Assembly: GCA_017591395.1 (NCBI GenBank)
Contig: WEDG01005285.1
Coordinates: 1 to 64,000 of the forward strand
From: Schistocephalus solidus
Taxonomy: Eukaryota > Platyhelminthes > Cestoda > Diphyllobothriidea > Diphyllobothriidae
DNA length: 64,000 bases
Direction: 5' to 3'
Shown here: piece after piece, positions 28,301 through 36,454 of the stretch
Layout: each line of letters begins with the position of its first letter
Position numbering within the stretch: the first letter of the stretch is position 1
The notes under the pieces: model-generated
Databases searched by the model: none
Seen by the model: the letters and a program-made list of their open reading frames with translations, nothing else
What the model was told of the DNA's origin: nothing
Position numbers and translations under genes: made by a program

Positions 28301-31300
28301 TTACTCATTGTTTCCCAATCAATTCACGGTGGAGGAAGAAAAAGTCGAAGAGCTTCCCTTCCTTGCTGTTCGGCTATCAATACACAGAGAGGGACGTTCC
28401 TCCCAGCCTGTTATCTTCTAGCGGGTGAAAATATACAATTTTTTATAGCACCATCATCCTCTGCCACACAAACACGGTCTTCAACTTGTGCCGGACCAGT
28501 GTGAACAAATGCAGCCAGTCCCAACCGAGTGACTGTGTGAGATGGACGTGTATTAATGCACACTTCAGCCCAGAATAGGATCAGTTTTTAGACGCGTTTA
28601 AAATGTTAGCCATTTTTTACACTGTATCTGACGATCAGCCGAGCAGACAGTCTTGGCATTTTGTGTAGTAACACTTTTTCTCAAAAAAAGTTTACCTCCT
28701 AGTTCAGTTTCATGCTATACCTGTTTTCCAATACAGATATTTAGGCAGAAATAATAATTTCACAAATTGCCAAACAATGAGCTTGGGGTAAATGTCCGGA
28801 TTACTATTTTTAAAGTTCAGCCTCGAAATTACTTTCAACTTTGAATCGAATAAAATCACGTCCTGGATTGTAACTGTGTGATGTCCACGCTAAAAATAGT
28901 TAGTACCACTGGCAATAACATTTTGTTCGGACACGGTTCCACCCTACTACAAACTCATGTGTCGCTGATGTCACGTTAACTGCACATCGCATTTGAGAGG
29001 GGTTAGGATTCTCAGTAAACTCCCCAGCTTGTCCTGAGTTATCTCTATTATAGAAATGTGAGACTTGAATTTTAAACCAATTATTTGGTAACTTATTAAA
29101 GGGAGAAGCTACGTGTTCAGGACACCTTTTATGGTCAACTTTAAAACTGCAATATCATTTCTTATAGTAATGTATTAAGTGGGCTTTGCAGAAACTCCGT
29201 TTGAAAGAAGATCTGATTATCTACTTGTAGAGACGTCGTTTCAGTTGCTGCTCCGCTACAGTAAATTTAAGTGAAAATCCAGGGCAGGATAAATTCCTCG
29301 AAACACCAGCTCGGTATCAATCCATTGACATATCTGGGCCAGAAGAGCTGGAAGCTGACTGGAGACAGTCTTTATTTCACCCCTTCTCAACCACATTGGG
29401 AGATGTGCGGAGATGTTTTCGCAAAGTTATCAGCTCGTCTTACCAATTTAGTCTACTTCACAAAGACAGGTGGAACCACACGCTTCTAAAAGTGGGCTGA
29501 AAAGGACTGTTGTTCTTACCATAAAAACTGACAACTCCATGAATAAGTTCTTCTGTTTAACCTAAGCGATCAGTATGAATTCTTTCCTGGTTTCATTCAG
29601 TCTTCCATTTTTTTAATTTCAGCTTTTTGTTAAGTTATGATAGTGTTTAATAGCGAAATTTTGTCTTTGTACGTACACCAATTACTTTTACTGACTGCGA
29701 TACATTTAAGATATATATGAGTCCCCTCACAGTTGCATAACACAGACCTTCATTTCATCTTCATTCCAGAGCCGGCTTGATGGCATTCTGGACTATGAAG
29801 CCAAGTCCGCATCTGGTTTTAAGGAAATGCGATCGGCATTGCAAGATATTCAAGACAAGATGGCGAAGCATCGCCTCCTGATTGATCGATACTCAGGTTT
29901 AGATATGAAAGAAGGCAACGGAGCCGTAAAGGATCGCGTTGAATCGAAGGTCGAAGAACTCGTGCCAAGGTAGTCGCATTTGCATTAATCTTACTTACGT
30001 TGTGTTAGGTTGCCATGCTTGACTTCTGTGCAACGTTCATATGGAGCGGGCAATGACGCAGTTCTGAATGATTTTGATCCAAGACTCGTCCCGGTATGCT
30101 TAGTTATTTTTTAAAAACTCTCGTTTTTATGTCTCCTCTAGTGTGCTTTCTATTGAATGTGTTCTTTGCTAAAAAGTGCATTGAGGGACAGAGTAAATAA
30201 CCCTAGATCCAGTTCAATTTTTAAAGAATTACTCGAAAAGTACACAGGAAGGCTCAAACCGTTTCTGAACATTGTCAATACATTCAAAAACTCGGCACTG
30301 ATTCCTAGATTTCTTAGTAAATGGTATCAAAACATATAATTCTTTATGTAGGAAAATTCCTGAGCAAAATCAAACATTTTTGTAATGTACTTCACGGTTG
30401 ACAGTTAAATATACTTTTGCCAAAATTACCAACATTTAAGACGAGAACTTAAGTTGATGCAAATGATATCTATTTATGTATGTACTCACGTAAATTTAAT
30501 GGGCATCTACAGTGTTAAACTGTGAAGTAAGTGATGCGCACCAGAAAATATTAGCAGAACCCTTTTCAGTTACTAGAAAAGGGCTTCTTCTTCTGCCTCA
30601 AAAAATGTGCTGCGAACAATTTCAGGCATTTTAGGTGTCTGATAACTGAACTTTGATGTAAACAGGAAACGATGGAGGCAAATTTCGATAATCGACCGTT
30701 TTTTAGGATGCAAGGGATTGTGGTGGTTGAACCGAGGACATTAGTACTCTGATGCATACTTAAATGCTTCCATTTTATGAGTCGACTCCCAAAAATTATA
30801 ACGATTTTATTTAACTTGGAATGGGGCTGCCCGCCACGCAAAAAAATTTAATGCTTGACACAGGGGACGACTTACATGGGTTTGGCAAATCGATGTGACT
30901 AATTAATTTGGAATGTGCATCATCCCAGTATTCTATTGCTAAAATTCTGAATTTATCTAGATCCTGTTTGAAGAGGAAAAAGTAGCTATTGTCCGTATCT
31001 TTAGCTTGGCTTCCTCTTGGTTTGAAAGCTCAGAAATTGAGAGTTTGAGAGCGGTGACCCAAAATTGTAAAGTTGCGCATCCTTTGAAAAATTTTTAGAC
31101 AGTCACAAGCATGAATCTGTTCCTCAACCCATTTCCGTTGACGTGTGAACAAGGGCTTTAGGAGTAAAGCCTCGAATTAGTTTATGCTTTTTTTCACTAA
31201 ATTAGCCCACAAAAAAAATGAAATATAAAAGGGTAGACTATACCAAATGGGGGAACTTGCCCTGTCAGAAGACAAGCTACGTGCTATACGGAGTCCAAAA

Positions 31301-32204
31301 ACAACCCCCAGATTTTCTGTCTAGCCTTGTGTCGTTTGGTTACCAGCGTCACGATTTTGATTTGTGAATTTAATCGGTATTCGTTGGGCTCTCATTTGCA
31401 CGTTTAAACATTTCTTGGGTACTAAGACACTGGCCGATAAGACACAGGAGTAGGAACGCCACACGGTAAAACAGGTGGCCTTACGCTAAATTCTTGGAAG
31501 GTGAGAGTTAATGTTTAGGATAAGAACACCGGAGTAGGTGCCCTTTCTGGAATTCCGCGCAAGGGCATCTGTATTATGGGGTCCTATTCCCGTGGCTTAT
31601 CTTCCTGCTTCCCGTAATCCACCATTTGGATTTTTAGATTTGTAAAAACTGCTGACTTTGGCAAATTTTTCAATTTTTTATCTTCTGTATCTAAGATTTT
31701 TGCCCTGCAAACTTGGAAGCAGCCTAGCTCAGACTACGCTTGGCACATTTTGAGAACCCGAGACGCAGGAATAGCGAATATTCACGCAACGAGAGATCAG
31801 CGCTTCGATGACACGCCTACTACTGTGCGCGAGTTCGTTTCTCCCCGACCGTCTGTCCAGAAAAGCCTTTCATAGGTCAAAATAACGCATCGTCAAGTTT
31901 GCTTGAAAATAGCCCCTAGTCTTATTACTAATCCACGAAGCTTCTTGAAAATTTCTATTTGTGTGGGAGTCTTTTGCAAGAAATTCTGCGTTTCAGAGGG
32001 CAGATATAAACTGTAGGTCGGCTCTTACCACTATTTGGCAGGAGCTGAGCAGGACATTTTCATCCTCTTTTGCCTTCCAGGGCTATTCCACGGGACTATG
32101 CATCACGAAGGACGATAGAAACAGTGAGCTACGAGGACGTATACGCAGCCTACTTTGCAGAACTCGCGAAAGCAGCAGAAAGGATGCAAAGAATCCGCAT
32201 CTGA
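8695..32204 (+). CDS. Multi-exon gene for an unrecognised polar, coiled-coil protein (about 360 aa)
   Basis: I do not recognise this protein. The model joins ten short exons: 8695-8815, 11363-11551, 14569-14691, 16127-16219, 21991-22047, 24096-24167, 29770-29969, 30009-30093, 31997-32016 and 32081-32204. Each is open in one frame and flanked by GT/AG, and most boundaries are phase 0. The product starts very acidic (Asp/Glu/Tyr/Phe). It then has a helical charged stretch, a Pro/Arg/Ser-rich middle suggestive of a phosphorylated linker, and a Lys/Glu-rich C-terminal part with coiled-coil character. No signal peptide or membrane segment is visible. An AATAAA at 32468 follows the stop. Weak points are that exon 1 ends in phase 1 while the next exon needs phase 0, so an exon is missing or wrong, and that the end after 30093 is inferred. 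A cytoskeletal or scaffold role would be a guess. That this is a real gene is likely; the exact structure is not certain. Confidence 0.55.
10895..11020. repeat. Degenerate CCTAAC-like patch 4
   Basis: About 125 bases dominated by CCTAACC, CCTTAACG, ACCTCAAAC and ACTCTAACC-like units, the longest of the five patches and inside the first intron region of gene A. Confidence 0.6.
11363..11551 (+). CDS. Gene A helical charged exon
   Basis: 63 codons in phase 0, ending in ATG|GTATGC. The translation contains VSSLVDDQEIERLRSRV and KAKKKDEAALKQID, an amphipathic charged helix or short coiled coil. The acceptor (AAAATAG|GGC) lacks a pyrimidine tract, so a different acceptor, or an alternative first exon starting at the ATG at 11375, is possible. 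Confidence 0.6.
13440..13572. repeat. Degenerate CCCTAA-like patch 5
   Basis: Units such as GACCTAACCCTTACCC and CCCCTAACCCTAAG show the clearest telomere-like hexamers in the window, still interrupted and imperfect. Intronic in gene A. Confidence 0.65.
14569..14691 (+). CDS. Gene A basic/Pro exon
   Basis: 41 codons, phase 0 to 0. A pyrimidine-rich acceptor region ends ACACAAG|GAA and the donor is AGG|GTGAGC. The translation goes from a Pro-rich start through GGRRRRSLGMPPRS into the acidic helix VLEEIDALESFGRD. The Arg run next to Ser and Pro looks like a basophilic-kinase or SH3-ligand-type linker; this is only compositional. Confidence 0.65.
16127..16219 (+). CDS. Gene A Ser/Pro-rich exon
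   Basis: 31 codons, phase 0 to 0, acceptor CTATGCACAG|CCA and donor CAG|GTAAGC. Contains LPRSPTPKSRFLRK, a run of SP/TP sites next to basic residues typical of a disordered, proline-directed kinase-regulated segment. Confidence 0.65.
17500..18280. other. Intronic stretch with nothing recognised
   Basis: Part of the 5.8 kb intron between gene A exons at 16219 and 21991. No exon-like frame and no repeat that I can name. Confidence 0.4.
18390..19410 (-). mobile_element. Decayed Penelope-like element (RT end plus GIY-YIG domain)
   Basis: On the minus strand a broken frame carries GPLQDEI and CYGDDIFAIA near 19240-19340, matching the palm region of Penelope-like reverse transcriptases. Further on (18790-18600) a GIY-YIG-like core has CGAGCIGRTSFQLSKRIQ followed by GHRVD. 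After a frame change come GPRLLATAES and KPALCAQ (18560-18480), the usual far C-terminus of one flatworm Penelope lineage. RT plus C-terminal GIY-YIG is the hallmark of Penelope-like elements. Several frameshifts and stops make it inactive. It lies antisense in an intron of gene A. Confidence 0.75.
20941..20956. repeat. (AG)8 microsatellite
   Basis: Simple AG run, intronic in gene A. Confidence 0.9.
21991..22047 (+). CDS. Gene A small Ser/Pro exon
   Basis: 19 codons, phase 0 to 0. It has a textbook acceptor, CCTCTTCCAG|GTT, and donor ACA|GTAAGA. Encodes VFTSRYHAGSLPPPSSRKT, continuing the Ser/Pro-rich basic linker of the preceding exon. Confidence 0.6.
22150..22328 (+). mobile_element. tRNA-derived SINE copy 1
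   Basis: Begins with a tRNA-like head. The A-box-like GTGGCGCAGTGGGTAGAG at about 22170 and the B-box-like GTCGCGAGTTCGAGGCT at about 22208 match Pol III internal promoters. The family body follows, recognisable by GCTGATGACGGCTAATAAG and AATGGCCATTCCAGTCTCC, then the (TA)n tail. Confidence 0.8.
22329..22381. repeat. (TA)26 microsatellite between inverted SINEs
   Basis: Pure TA run that serves as the shared tail of a plus-strand SINE on its left and a minus-strand SINE on its right. Confidence 0.95.
22382..22560 (-). mobile_element. tRNA-derived SINE copy 2 (inverted)
   Basis: Reverse orientation of the same family. Read on the minus strand it has GGCTCAATGGTAAAGCG (A box) and GGTCGCGGGTTCGAATCCC (B box, near-perfect), then the body motif ending at the TA run. 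With copy 1 it forms a large inverted repeat. Confidence 0.8.
22695..22850 (-). mobile_element. tRNA-derived SINE copy 3 (inverted, degenerate)
   Basis: Contains the body motif in reverse (CCATTTCTGGCTTATTAGCC) but the tRNA head is badly decayed. Confidence 0.65.
22945..23115 (-). mobile_element. tRNA-derived SINE copy 4 (inverted, degenerate)
   Basis: Reverse body motif (GAAATGGCTATTTTCGG), then a recognisable but diverged tRNA-like head around 23030-23090. Confidence 0.65.
23320..23510 (+). mobile_element. tRNA-derived SINE copy 5
   Basis: Head with CCGTGGCTCGATGCTTAGAG and GGTTGTGGGTTCGGTCCTC, then GGGATTGGGTATGGCCGG and the body motif. Ends in a GTT-rich run (GTTGTTGTTGTT) instead of TA repeats. 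Confidence 0.75.
24096..24167 (+). CDS. Gene A charged exon
   Basis: 24 codons, phase 0 to 0, acceptor CACTTTTAG|GGC and donor GAG|GTCAGT. Contains MPEVDPQEKRSTRRKMREIE, strongly charged and leading into the coiled-coil region. An alternative phase-1 reading (GHGSHARGGSAGKKKHAK) is also open but fits its neighbours less well. Confidence 0.5.
25405..25605 (+). mobile_element. tRNA-derived SINE copy 6
   Basis: Head AACGAGCCCGTGGCTCAG and TTGCGGGTTCGGGCTTTG, then GGTACACCACCTGGGG and the body motif CTGAAATGGCCACTCCAG. Followed by the GC-richer linker that joins neighbouring copies. Confidence 0.8.
25610..25735 (+). repeat. SINE-family linker segment
   Basis: The segment with GGGCTCGAGAGTGAGCCCCA and GATCAGCG recurs next to most SINE heads here (23200-23310, 25935-26010, 26165-26240, 27240-27330, 36665-36780). 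The repeat unit is therefore probably linker + tRNA-like head + body, about 300 bp. Confidence 0.6.
25736..25908 (+). mobile_element. tRNA-derived SINE copy 7
   Basis: Head ACATGGCTCAATATTTAGAG and GGTTCGTAAGTTCAATCCTC, then GGTTTGGTATGGCTGGCTG. Directly follows the linker after copy 6, giving a tandem chain of two units. Confidence 0.75.
26023..26045. repeat. (TA)n microsatellite
   Basis: TA run at the tail of SINE copy 8. Confidence 0.9.
26046..26160 (-). mobile_element. SINE copy 8 (inverted, head lost)
   Basis: Reverse body sequence including CCGGAATGGCCATTTCTGG up to CACCTGGGATTCG, where it stops abruptly at the B-box position. The tRNA head is replaced by the linker segment, so it is a truncated or recombined copy. 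Confidence 0.7.
26243..26260. repeat. (TA)9 microsatellite
   Basis: Short TA run at the end of a linker segment and next to the 3' end of a Penelope-like element. Confidence 0.9.
26265..27027 (-). mobile_element. Penelope-like element 3' portion (GIY-YIG end and 3' terminus)
   Basis: The minus strand reads LPYIKNVSELVERHLRKH and HPKDRVG near 27000-26850. It continues in another frame through a GIY-YIG-like segment with NRKISLYT and DHLSQVAVHTLETGHKF (about 26710-26640), then RPGILRGHAF and SCINRHIELDALYKK (26610-26530). This is the standard order GIY-YIG, TGHxF, INRHI at the C-terminus of Penelope-like elements. The AT-rich 3' terminus (26530-26265) matches the arms of the palindrome at 27.9-28.3 kb. 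Frameshifts and stops make it inactive, and the RT domain is missing. Confidence 0.75.
27045..27235 (+). mobile_element. tRNA-derived SINE copy 9 (best preserved)
   Basis: The cleanest copy. Its head has CCCGTGGCTCAATGGTAGAG (A box) and GGTCGCGGGTTCAAATCCC (B box matching GGTTCRANNCC). Then come GGGATTGGGTATGACTGGC, GCTGATGACGGCTAATAAGC and AATGGCCATTCCGGTCTCC. It could serve as family consensus. I cannot assign the parental tRNA with confidence. Confidence 0.85.
27336..27359. repeat. (TA)12 microsatellite
   Basis: TA run closing the linker segment downstream of SINE copy 9. Confidence 0.9.
27870..28320. mobile_element. Palindromic Penelope-like terminus
   Basis: The left arm (about 27921-28055) is the reverse complement of the right arm (about 28185-28317) at high identity over some 130 bases. 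The right half, read on plus, continues from coding sequence ending INRHIALDAMYKNL (28075-28125). So the unit is a C-terminus plus 3' end of a Penelope-like element preceded by an inverted copy of its own 3' end. The spacer is about 130 bases. The same terminus ends the element at 26265-27027. Confidence 0.75.
29770..29969 (+). CDS. Gene A coiled-coil exon
   Basis: 200 nt, entering in phase 0 after TTCATTCCAG|AGC and leaving in phase 2 at CCAAG|GTAGTC. Heptad-like charged helix with SGFKEMRSALQDIQDKMAK and DRVESKVEELV. Unspliced reading meets TAG at 29971; using the donor at 29970 and the acceptor GTGTTAG at 30008 removes it and keeps the frame open. Confidence 0.65.
29970..30008 (+). other. 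39-nt intron in gene A
   Basis: GTAGTC at the donor, a T-rich centre and GTTAG at the acceptor, only 39 bases. Introns of about 30-45 nt are known in flatworms. Splicing here removes an in-frame TAG and connects two open frames in matching phase (2 to 2). Confidence 0.55.
30009..30093 (+). CDS. Gene A exon after the tiny intron
   Basis: 85 nt, phase 2 to 0, donor CCG|GTATGC. Encodes PCLTSVQRSYGAGND followed by DFDPRLVP. An alternative ending exists: a strong acceptor at 30141 (TCTCCTCTAG) would add four codons and stop at 30154-30156. I prefer the longer model because a polyadenylation signal follows the exon at 32081. Confidence 0.5.
31997..32016 (+). CDS. Gene A possible 20-nt microexon
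   Basis: Acceptor GCGTTTCAG|AGG and donor TGTAG|GTCGGC enclose 20 bases that convert phase 0 (as left by 30093) to phase 2 (as needed at 32081). Encodes RADINC. The phase bridge is the main argument; with so few bases, chance is a real alternative. Confidence 0.35.
32081..32204 (+). CDS. Gene A putative last exon
   Basis: Very strong acceptor (CCTCTTTTGCCTTCCAG). Read in phase 2 the translation is protein-like, IPRDYASRRTIETVSYEDVY then AAYFAELAKAAERMQRIRI, an amphipathic helix, and stops at TGA 32202-32204. The phase-0 frame is open longer (to 32245) but has a random, Arg/Thr-rich composition. Whether it belongs to gene A or to a separate gene is not certain. Confidence 0.5.
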
Positions 32205-32467
32205 AGCCACCGACCACAAGGCGGCGTGAGGTCACTGTTGAATGAGAGGTGGTTTTGTGAACAGGGACGTGTAGTAACCACCACCAACGCCACTCCCCCC
32301 TTCACCCTCCTCCTCCTTCACACCGACTCCGATACTTTGATCTTGAATTGCTCCAGCCCTTGTTTCGACCTAATTATGTTCTGCCTTCGATTATGCATGT
32401 TCCCCTTTGCCTCGTTTACATCGCCGCTTTGGTCCCCGAGTCACAATTTTATATAGCCGCCCAGAAA

Positions 32468-32473
32468 AATAAA
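32468..32473 (+). terminator. AATAAA polyadenylation signal
   Basis: Canonical hexamer 264 nt after the stop of the exon at 32081-32204 and 135 nt before the next start codon. Consistent with a short intergenic gap on the same strand. Confidence 0.5.
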
Positions 32474-32607
32474 CTTCAAATACATCTTTGGTTCGCAGTA
32501 GCTGTACTGTTCGTCTGGACTCCATATCGCACGTGAATTCGAAAAATCGATAACCCAGTATTGTGCGGTGCGCGTGGGTCAGTCGTGAACTCGTGGGCGT
32601 TGAAATA

Positions 32608-33956
32608 ATGTCCACCGTTTCATCAGCTCCATTAATCTCTCAAAAAAAATTCCTAAAGGACCTCCGAACCTTACAATTCCATCTTCGCTGTCTAGAGGAC
32701 GCTCGAGTTGGCGCCTACAATGATGGGGCAGAAGAGTTCACTGATATAAGCGTGTTGACTGACAAGATTGGTGCCTACTGTAAAATGGCTGCCCTAGACG
32801 AGGATTCCGAAAAGATTGACCTGGCTCTGCAGGAGTGCACCATGTTGGAGTTGGCTAGCACCTACATCACATATCTCCAACTGGATTATATTAAAGTATC
32901 TTTAAATACTGCTCGCCTGGCCGAGGAAAACGACTGGCACGTCAAGGAGAATAAAGTTTTCAAGTCGCGCATTCAGAACTTACAGGAGAAAATCGCGGCA
33001 GCCGACGCAGACATGCAACGTTACCTCCTCCTTTGTCAGATCAGGCAGAGTGACATGGCTAAGGGTGACTCAATTATGGTCACTAATTCTGTGGAAGCAG
33101 AGTTAACTATTGATAACAACATTCTCTCTGTACTCTCCGCCTCCTTTAAGGCTCTCTATCCGCTGGCCCTAAAGTACGTGAATGCTGGCCGTTATGACAC
33201 AGCCACTTCCCTCTGCAATAAAAGTCAGAATGGGAAACTGTCGGCCACTGATGAGGCGCTGCTTCAGTACATTCGCGGTGAAAGTGCCCTCAGACAGAGG
33301 GAGGCAGAGGAGTCCTGTAGTATTTCGAAAGTGCTCTCACTTCAATGACAAAGGCTCAGGGAAACGAGTCACCATGTTTGGTTCCCCTGCTCCGCGGTCA
33401 TGGCAAGGCTTTACGCCTACTCGGGAAGTACCAGGAGGCCATTTCACAGTTAAAACAAGCCTTAAGCATAAAAATGGCCAAGGATAACGCCGAAGGACCA
33501 GTCACCTGGGGAATCAGAACCGACGTGGCTAGCTGCTGGCTGAAACTAGGCAAAGTGGATGAGGCTTCAAACTTGCTCATCGCTTGCCTCGAACAGGCTT
33601 CAAAGGCCCTGCACTCGAGTGATAATATCGTCATTCTGATGAAGAATTACATTGCGAGATGTTATTTGCTGACGGGGCAAGAGAAAGAGGCCATGATGAT
33701 AATTAAGGTGTTACTAACAGAGGCCTTCGCCCACGAGGGTTATCCAGCCATCTCCGAAGTGTTGAAGGATCCCGAGAGTTATCAGGTCACCGATGGTGAA
33801 AGCCTCATAGGAACATGCCAGCAGACAAACAGTCTTCTGGAGCTGTTCACCTACCAAACCTTGATTCAGATCTACAAGAAAACTGGCAAGGAAACGGCCG
33901 CAGATTTGCTTGATCAATATGTTCGAATTCATTCGGTTCATTACGAAATTGAGTAA
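32608..33956 (+). pseudogene. Kinesin-light-chain-like TPR protein, intronless, one frameshift
   Basis: A divergent kinesin light chain of about 450 residues. Kinesin light chains link kinesin-1 heavy chains to cargo through an N-terminal coiled coil and C-terminal TPRs. The N-terminal half has charged helices with ENDWHVKENKVFKSRIQNLQ and LLCQIRQSD, matching the usual place of the heavy-chain-binding coiled coil. TPR-like helices follow: LYPLALKYVNAGRYDTATSL, GKALRLLGKYQEAISQLKQA, TDVASCWLKLGKVDEASNLL and NYIARCYLLTGQEKEAM, the last close to the KNNLASCYLKQGK-type repeat of the family. The frame is lost once, between 33313 and 33320: the first frame runs to a stop at 33346, and the second continues intact to the stop at 33954-33956. 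No intron is seen, unlike conventional family members. Either a retrocopy turned pseudogene or an intact gene with a one-base sequence error. The start at 32608 gives MSTVSSAPL; the frame is open back to an ATG at 32563. Confidence 0.6.
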
Positions 33957-33986
33957 ATGGTCAGTAGCTGCATAGCCATTTCTAAA

Positions 33987-33992
33987 AATAAA
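33987..33992 (+). terminator. AATAAA polyadenylation signal
   Basis: 31 nt after the stop of the kinesin-light-chain-like gene, at a normal distance. The A-rich context (AAAAATAAAAAAA) could also be the remnant of a retrocopy poly(A) tail. Confidence 0.55.
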
Positions 33993-36450
33993 AAAATCTT
34001 CTGCATAAGTTGTTATGACATTGCAACGGATAGTTTGGCTTAGTAAATTCCTAGCCGAGGCAGTGGACGTCTAACCGTCGAGGAAAGGATACAAAGAGCG
34101 TCTAAACCCAATTAATTAGTCTGGGTTTAGGCCTCGACCTGCCTGCGTTCTGGTAGCTCCATGATTGAAATGTATGCGTGGTTGCCAACGTCAGCAATGA
34201 CACCCACTTAAATTTCATCTGAAGTGATCGCTAAAGAATTAAATTTGAGAATAAAAAGATGGTTTTTATAGAGTTCAGTTCCCTTTAGAATTTTTACTAA
34301 CCTGATTGAGAGCATTCTTTTAATAATTGATAATAGAAAGACGATTTTTGACGGCATTACGTTAGTTGTTTCGATTGTATAAAATGAGATGTAAATGGGT
34401 CTGTGTTACGCATTAATGGCATGCGTACTTCGGTGTAATCCAATCCATTGGTATACCGATTGCAATTAATATGTTACAATCTAGTGTATCCTTAGTAAAT
34501 GGTATATGCAGGTATAATTTATTATGACCCACGTTAACCTATGCAGTTATAACCTGGTATGTGCCAATATAATCCATTACAGGAATTTCTACATAGTCAC
34601 AATGGGCTAGATATTTTTTTGGAAATGTTGTCAATAATGGGTGACTGGATGCGTTGTTTTAGAAAGCCTGACCAAAAAGCCGAAAGATTTCGAGAAATCC
34701 TGCACTCCTGAACAAGGTTGTTGGGGTAGGGACAATAGGTGACGCAAAGTCGATACAAGCAGCTATATGGCAGTTAGACCATCAATTTCAACTAGCTCGA
34801 CCGTGTGCCTCATAGCAGGGTGGCCTAGGAATGTTGACTTGCGCCTGAAGTAGATTATAGTAGAATTATTAGACTTTCGCTGCATCTACCACACTCTTTC
34901 CACCTGGGCTTAGTGTCATAGCCAAGTCAAGAAGACCGGAGGTGAGAGGGCGCAGTTGGCTGGCGCGGCCGGAGCTGCCCAAGCAGATATATAGGGACCA
35001 CATGATGCACAAGTACTAGCTAAAAATCTATGGTTGTACCTTTGCTGTCAATATGGTGTATGATTTAACCCCTGTATATACCAATGGCTGCCCGTTCGCA
35101 GTTTAATGAATATTACGCGGTCATTCAGCTGTTGCCGATGAAATTCGGCCCAATTATTCAAAACAACTTTTGGTCTGTGACTATGAAGCTTAATTCAGAC
35201 TGATTTGCTCCAAGTTAGGGATTCAATTCTGAGGAAATCAAAAACGAACAATTCAGCAGAGATTGTATCCTATCATGACGCCTTGCTGCCATTGTAATAC
35301 CGCAGTACGGTATACGCAATTTCTTCCTAAAATATAGAGCAGTAGTGATCCAAAGTGTAAGTTACCTTCAGATTAGCTTGACAACATAAACCGCAACCCC
35401 AGTGGCGGCTAATTTCGCCTGAAGCGGACGTGGCCAGGAGCTTGATTCAACCGAGAAGTTTATCTTTGCTAGCTGGTTCTTGACTGCGTCTGAATACGTA
35501 CTCACTCGTTTTCACCTAGTCCCTAGCACTTGCCTCCCAGGCACTTGAACGCTCCTTATCATAGAAAATATTTCCTCCCTCACTTGCAATTTAGGAAACC
35601 TGTTATTTTCGGCCAGTATGCACGACAAGGCTGCACAAAACAAGGATGAAATCTACTTTCCTGAAAGACACGCGTGCTCGTGTTGGTCGTTGTAGTTAAG
35701 GAGGCGCTAGAATTACTCGTGCCAGCACTTGACATCGGCTAAAACAATAAACGAGTCAGCCTATCGTGAGTAGAACCCTTGTTCACCTTACCCTAATCAC
35801 CGATTTGGAGTCCCTGTGCTCTTCTCTAGCCGCCTCTGCAGTCTTTTTACGCAGGTCTCTGAAGCAACCATCATTTCGATGCCTAGTACTGGCTGTCTGT
35901 ACGAATGTCCACAGGGTTCTTGAGTCGATTCAAGCATTAGGTGCGAATATGATTCCCGTTATCTGTTTCGCAGATTTTAATGGCAAACACACGTGCTGGT
36001 ATTATCTACTTCGGTATAGGGTTCGATGCGAAATCTGGTTTTCTGTTTTTAGATCCCGTCAGTTTTGGATTATCGACGTCCTCTGATATCGATGGCATGG
36101 GCAAGGCTGTGCGCGGTGAGTATTTAAGCACTCGCGGATGGCATAACGAGCTAACTCGATTTATTGGCTTTGACCTCACGCACACATCGGATAGTAGGCG
36201 CATCTACTTTAACGCTATGCAGATCCCGGCGCCTGAAGGTACTTTTCGACGAAATCCGTCTCCATATATCACGGTGTGGGAGACATTTACCTTGACAGTA
36301 CCACTGAAAAATCCCTTTCTACATCTTCGGCTACTTAAAGCCAAAACTTGTATACACGCAGATGTATGCAGGCCATAAACCCGCTGTCCTGTCGATCAGG
36401 ATCGTGGGGCTTTTACCGAGCAAACTATGGAACAAGCTCACATCCTTGCG
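33993..36450. other. Intergenic, no gene recognised
   Basis: Between two convergent genes. Open frames at 35766-36378 (up to 132 codons) overlap in different frames and have no recognisable motif or splice context. Confidence 0.45.
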
Positions 36451-36454
36451 TCTT

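Noticed and set aside
29971..29973. TAG as the real end of gene A.
   Set aside because: It lies two bases inside a good donor/acceptor pair; splicing the 39-nt intron restores an open, phase-matched frame. A truncated isoform remains possible.
31961..32245. 94-codon open frame on plus as a stand-alone gene.
   Set aside because: The composition in that frame is random and Arg/Thr-rich. The protein-like reading is the other frame after the strong acceptor at 32080.
35766..36378. Overlapping open frames of 106 and 132 codons on plus.
   Set aside because: No recognisable motif, neither frame has persuasive composition, and no splice sites link them to other exons.
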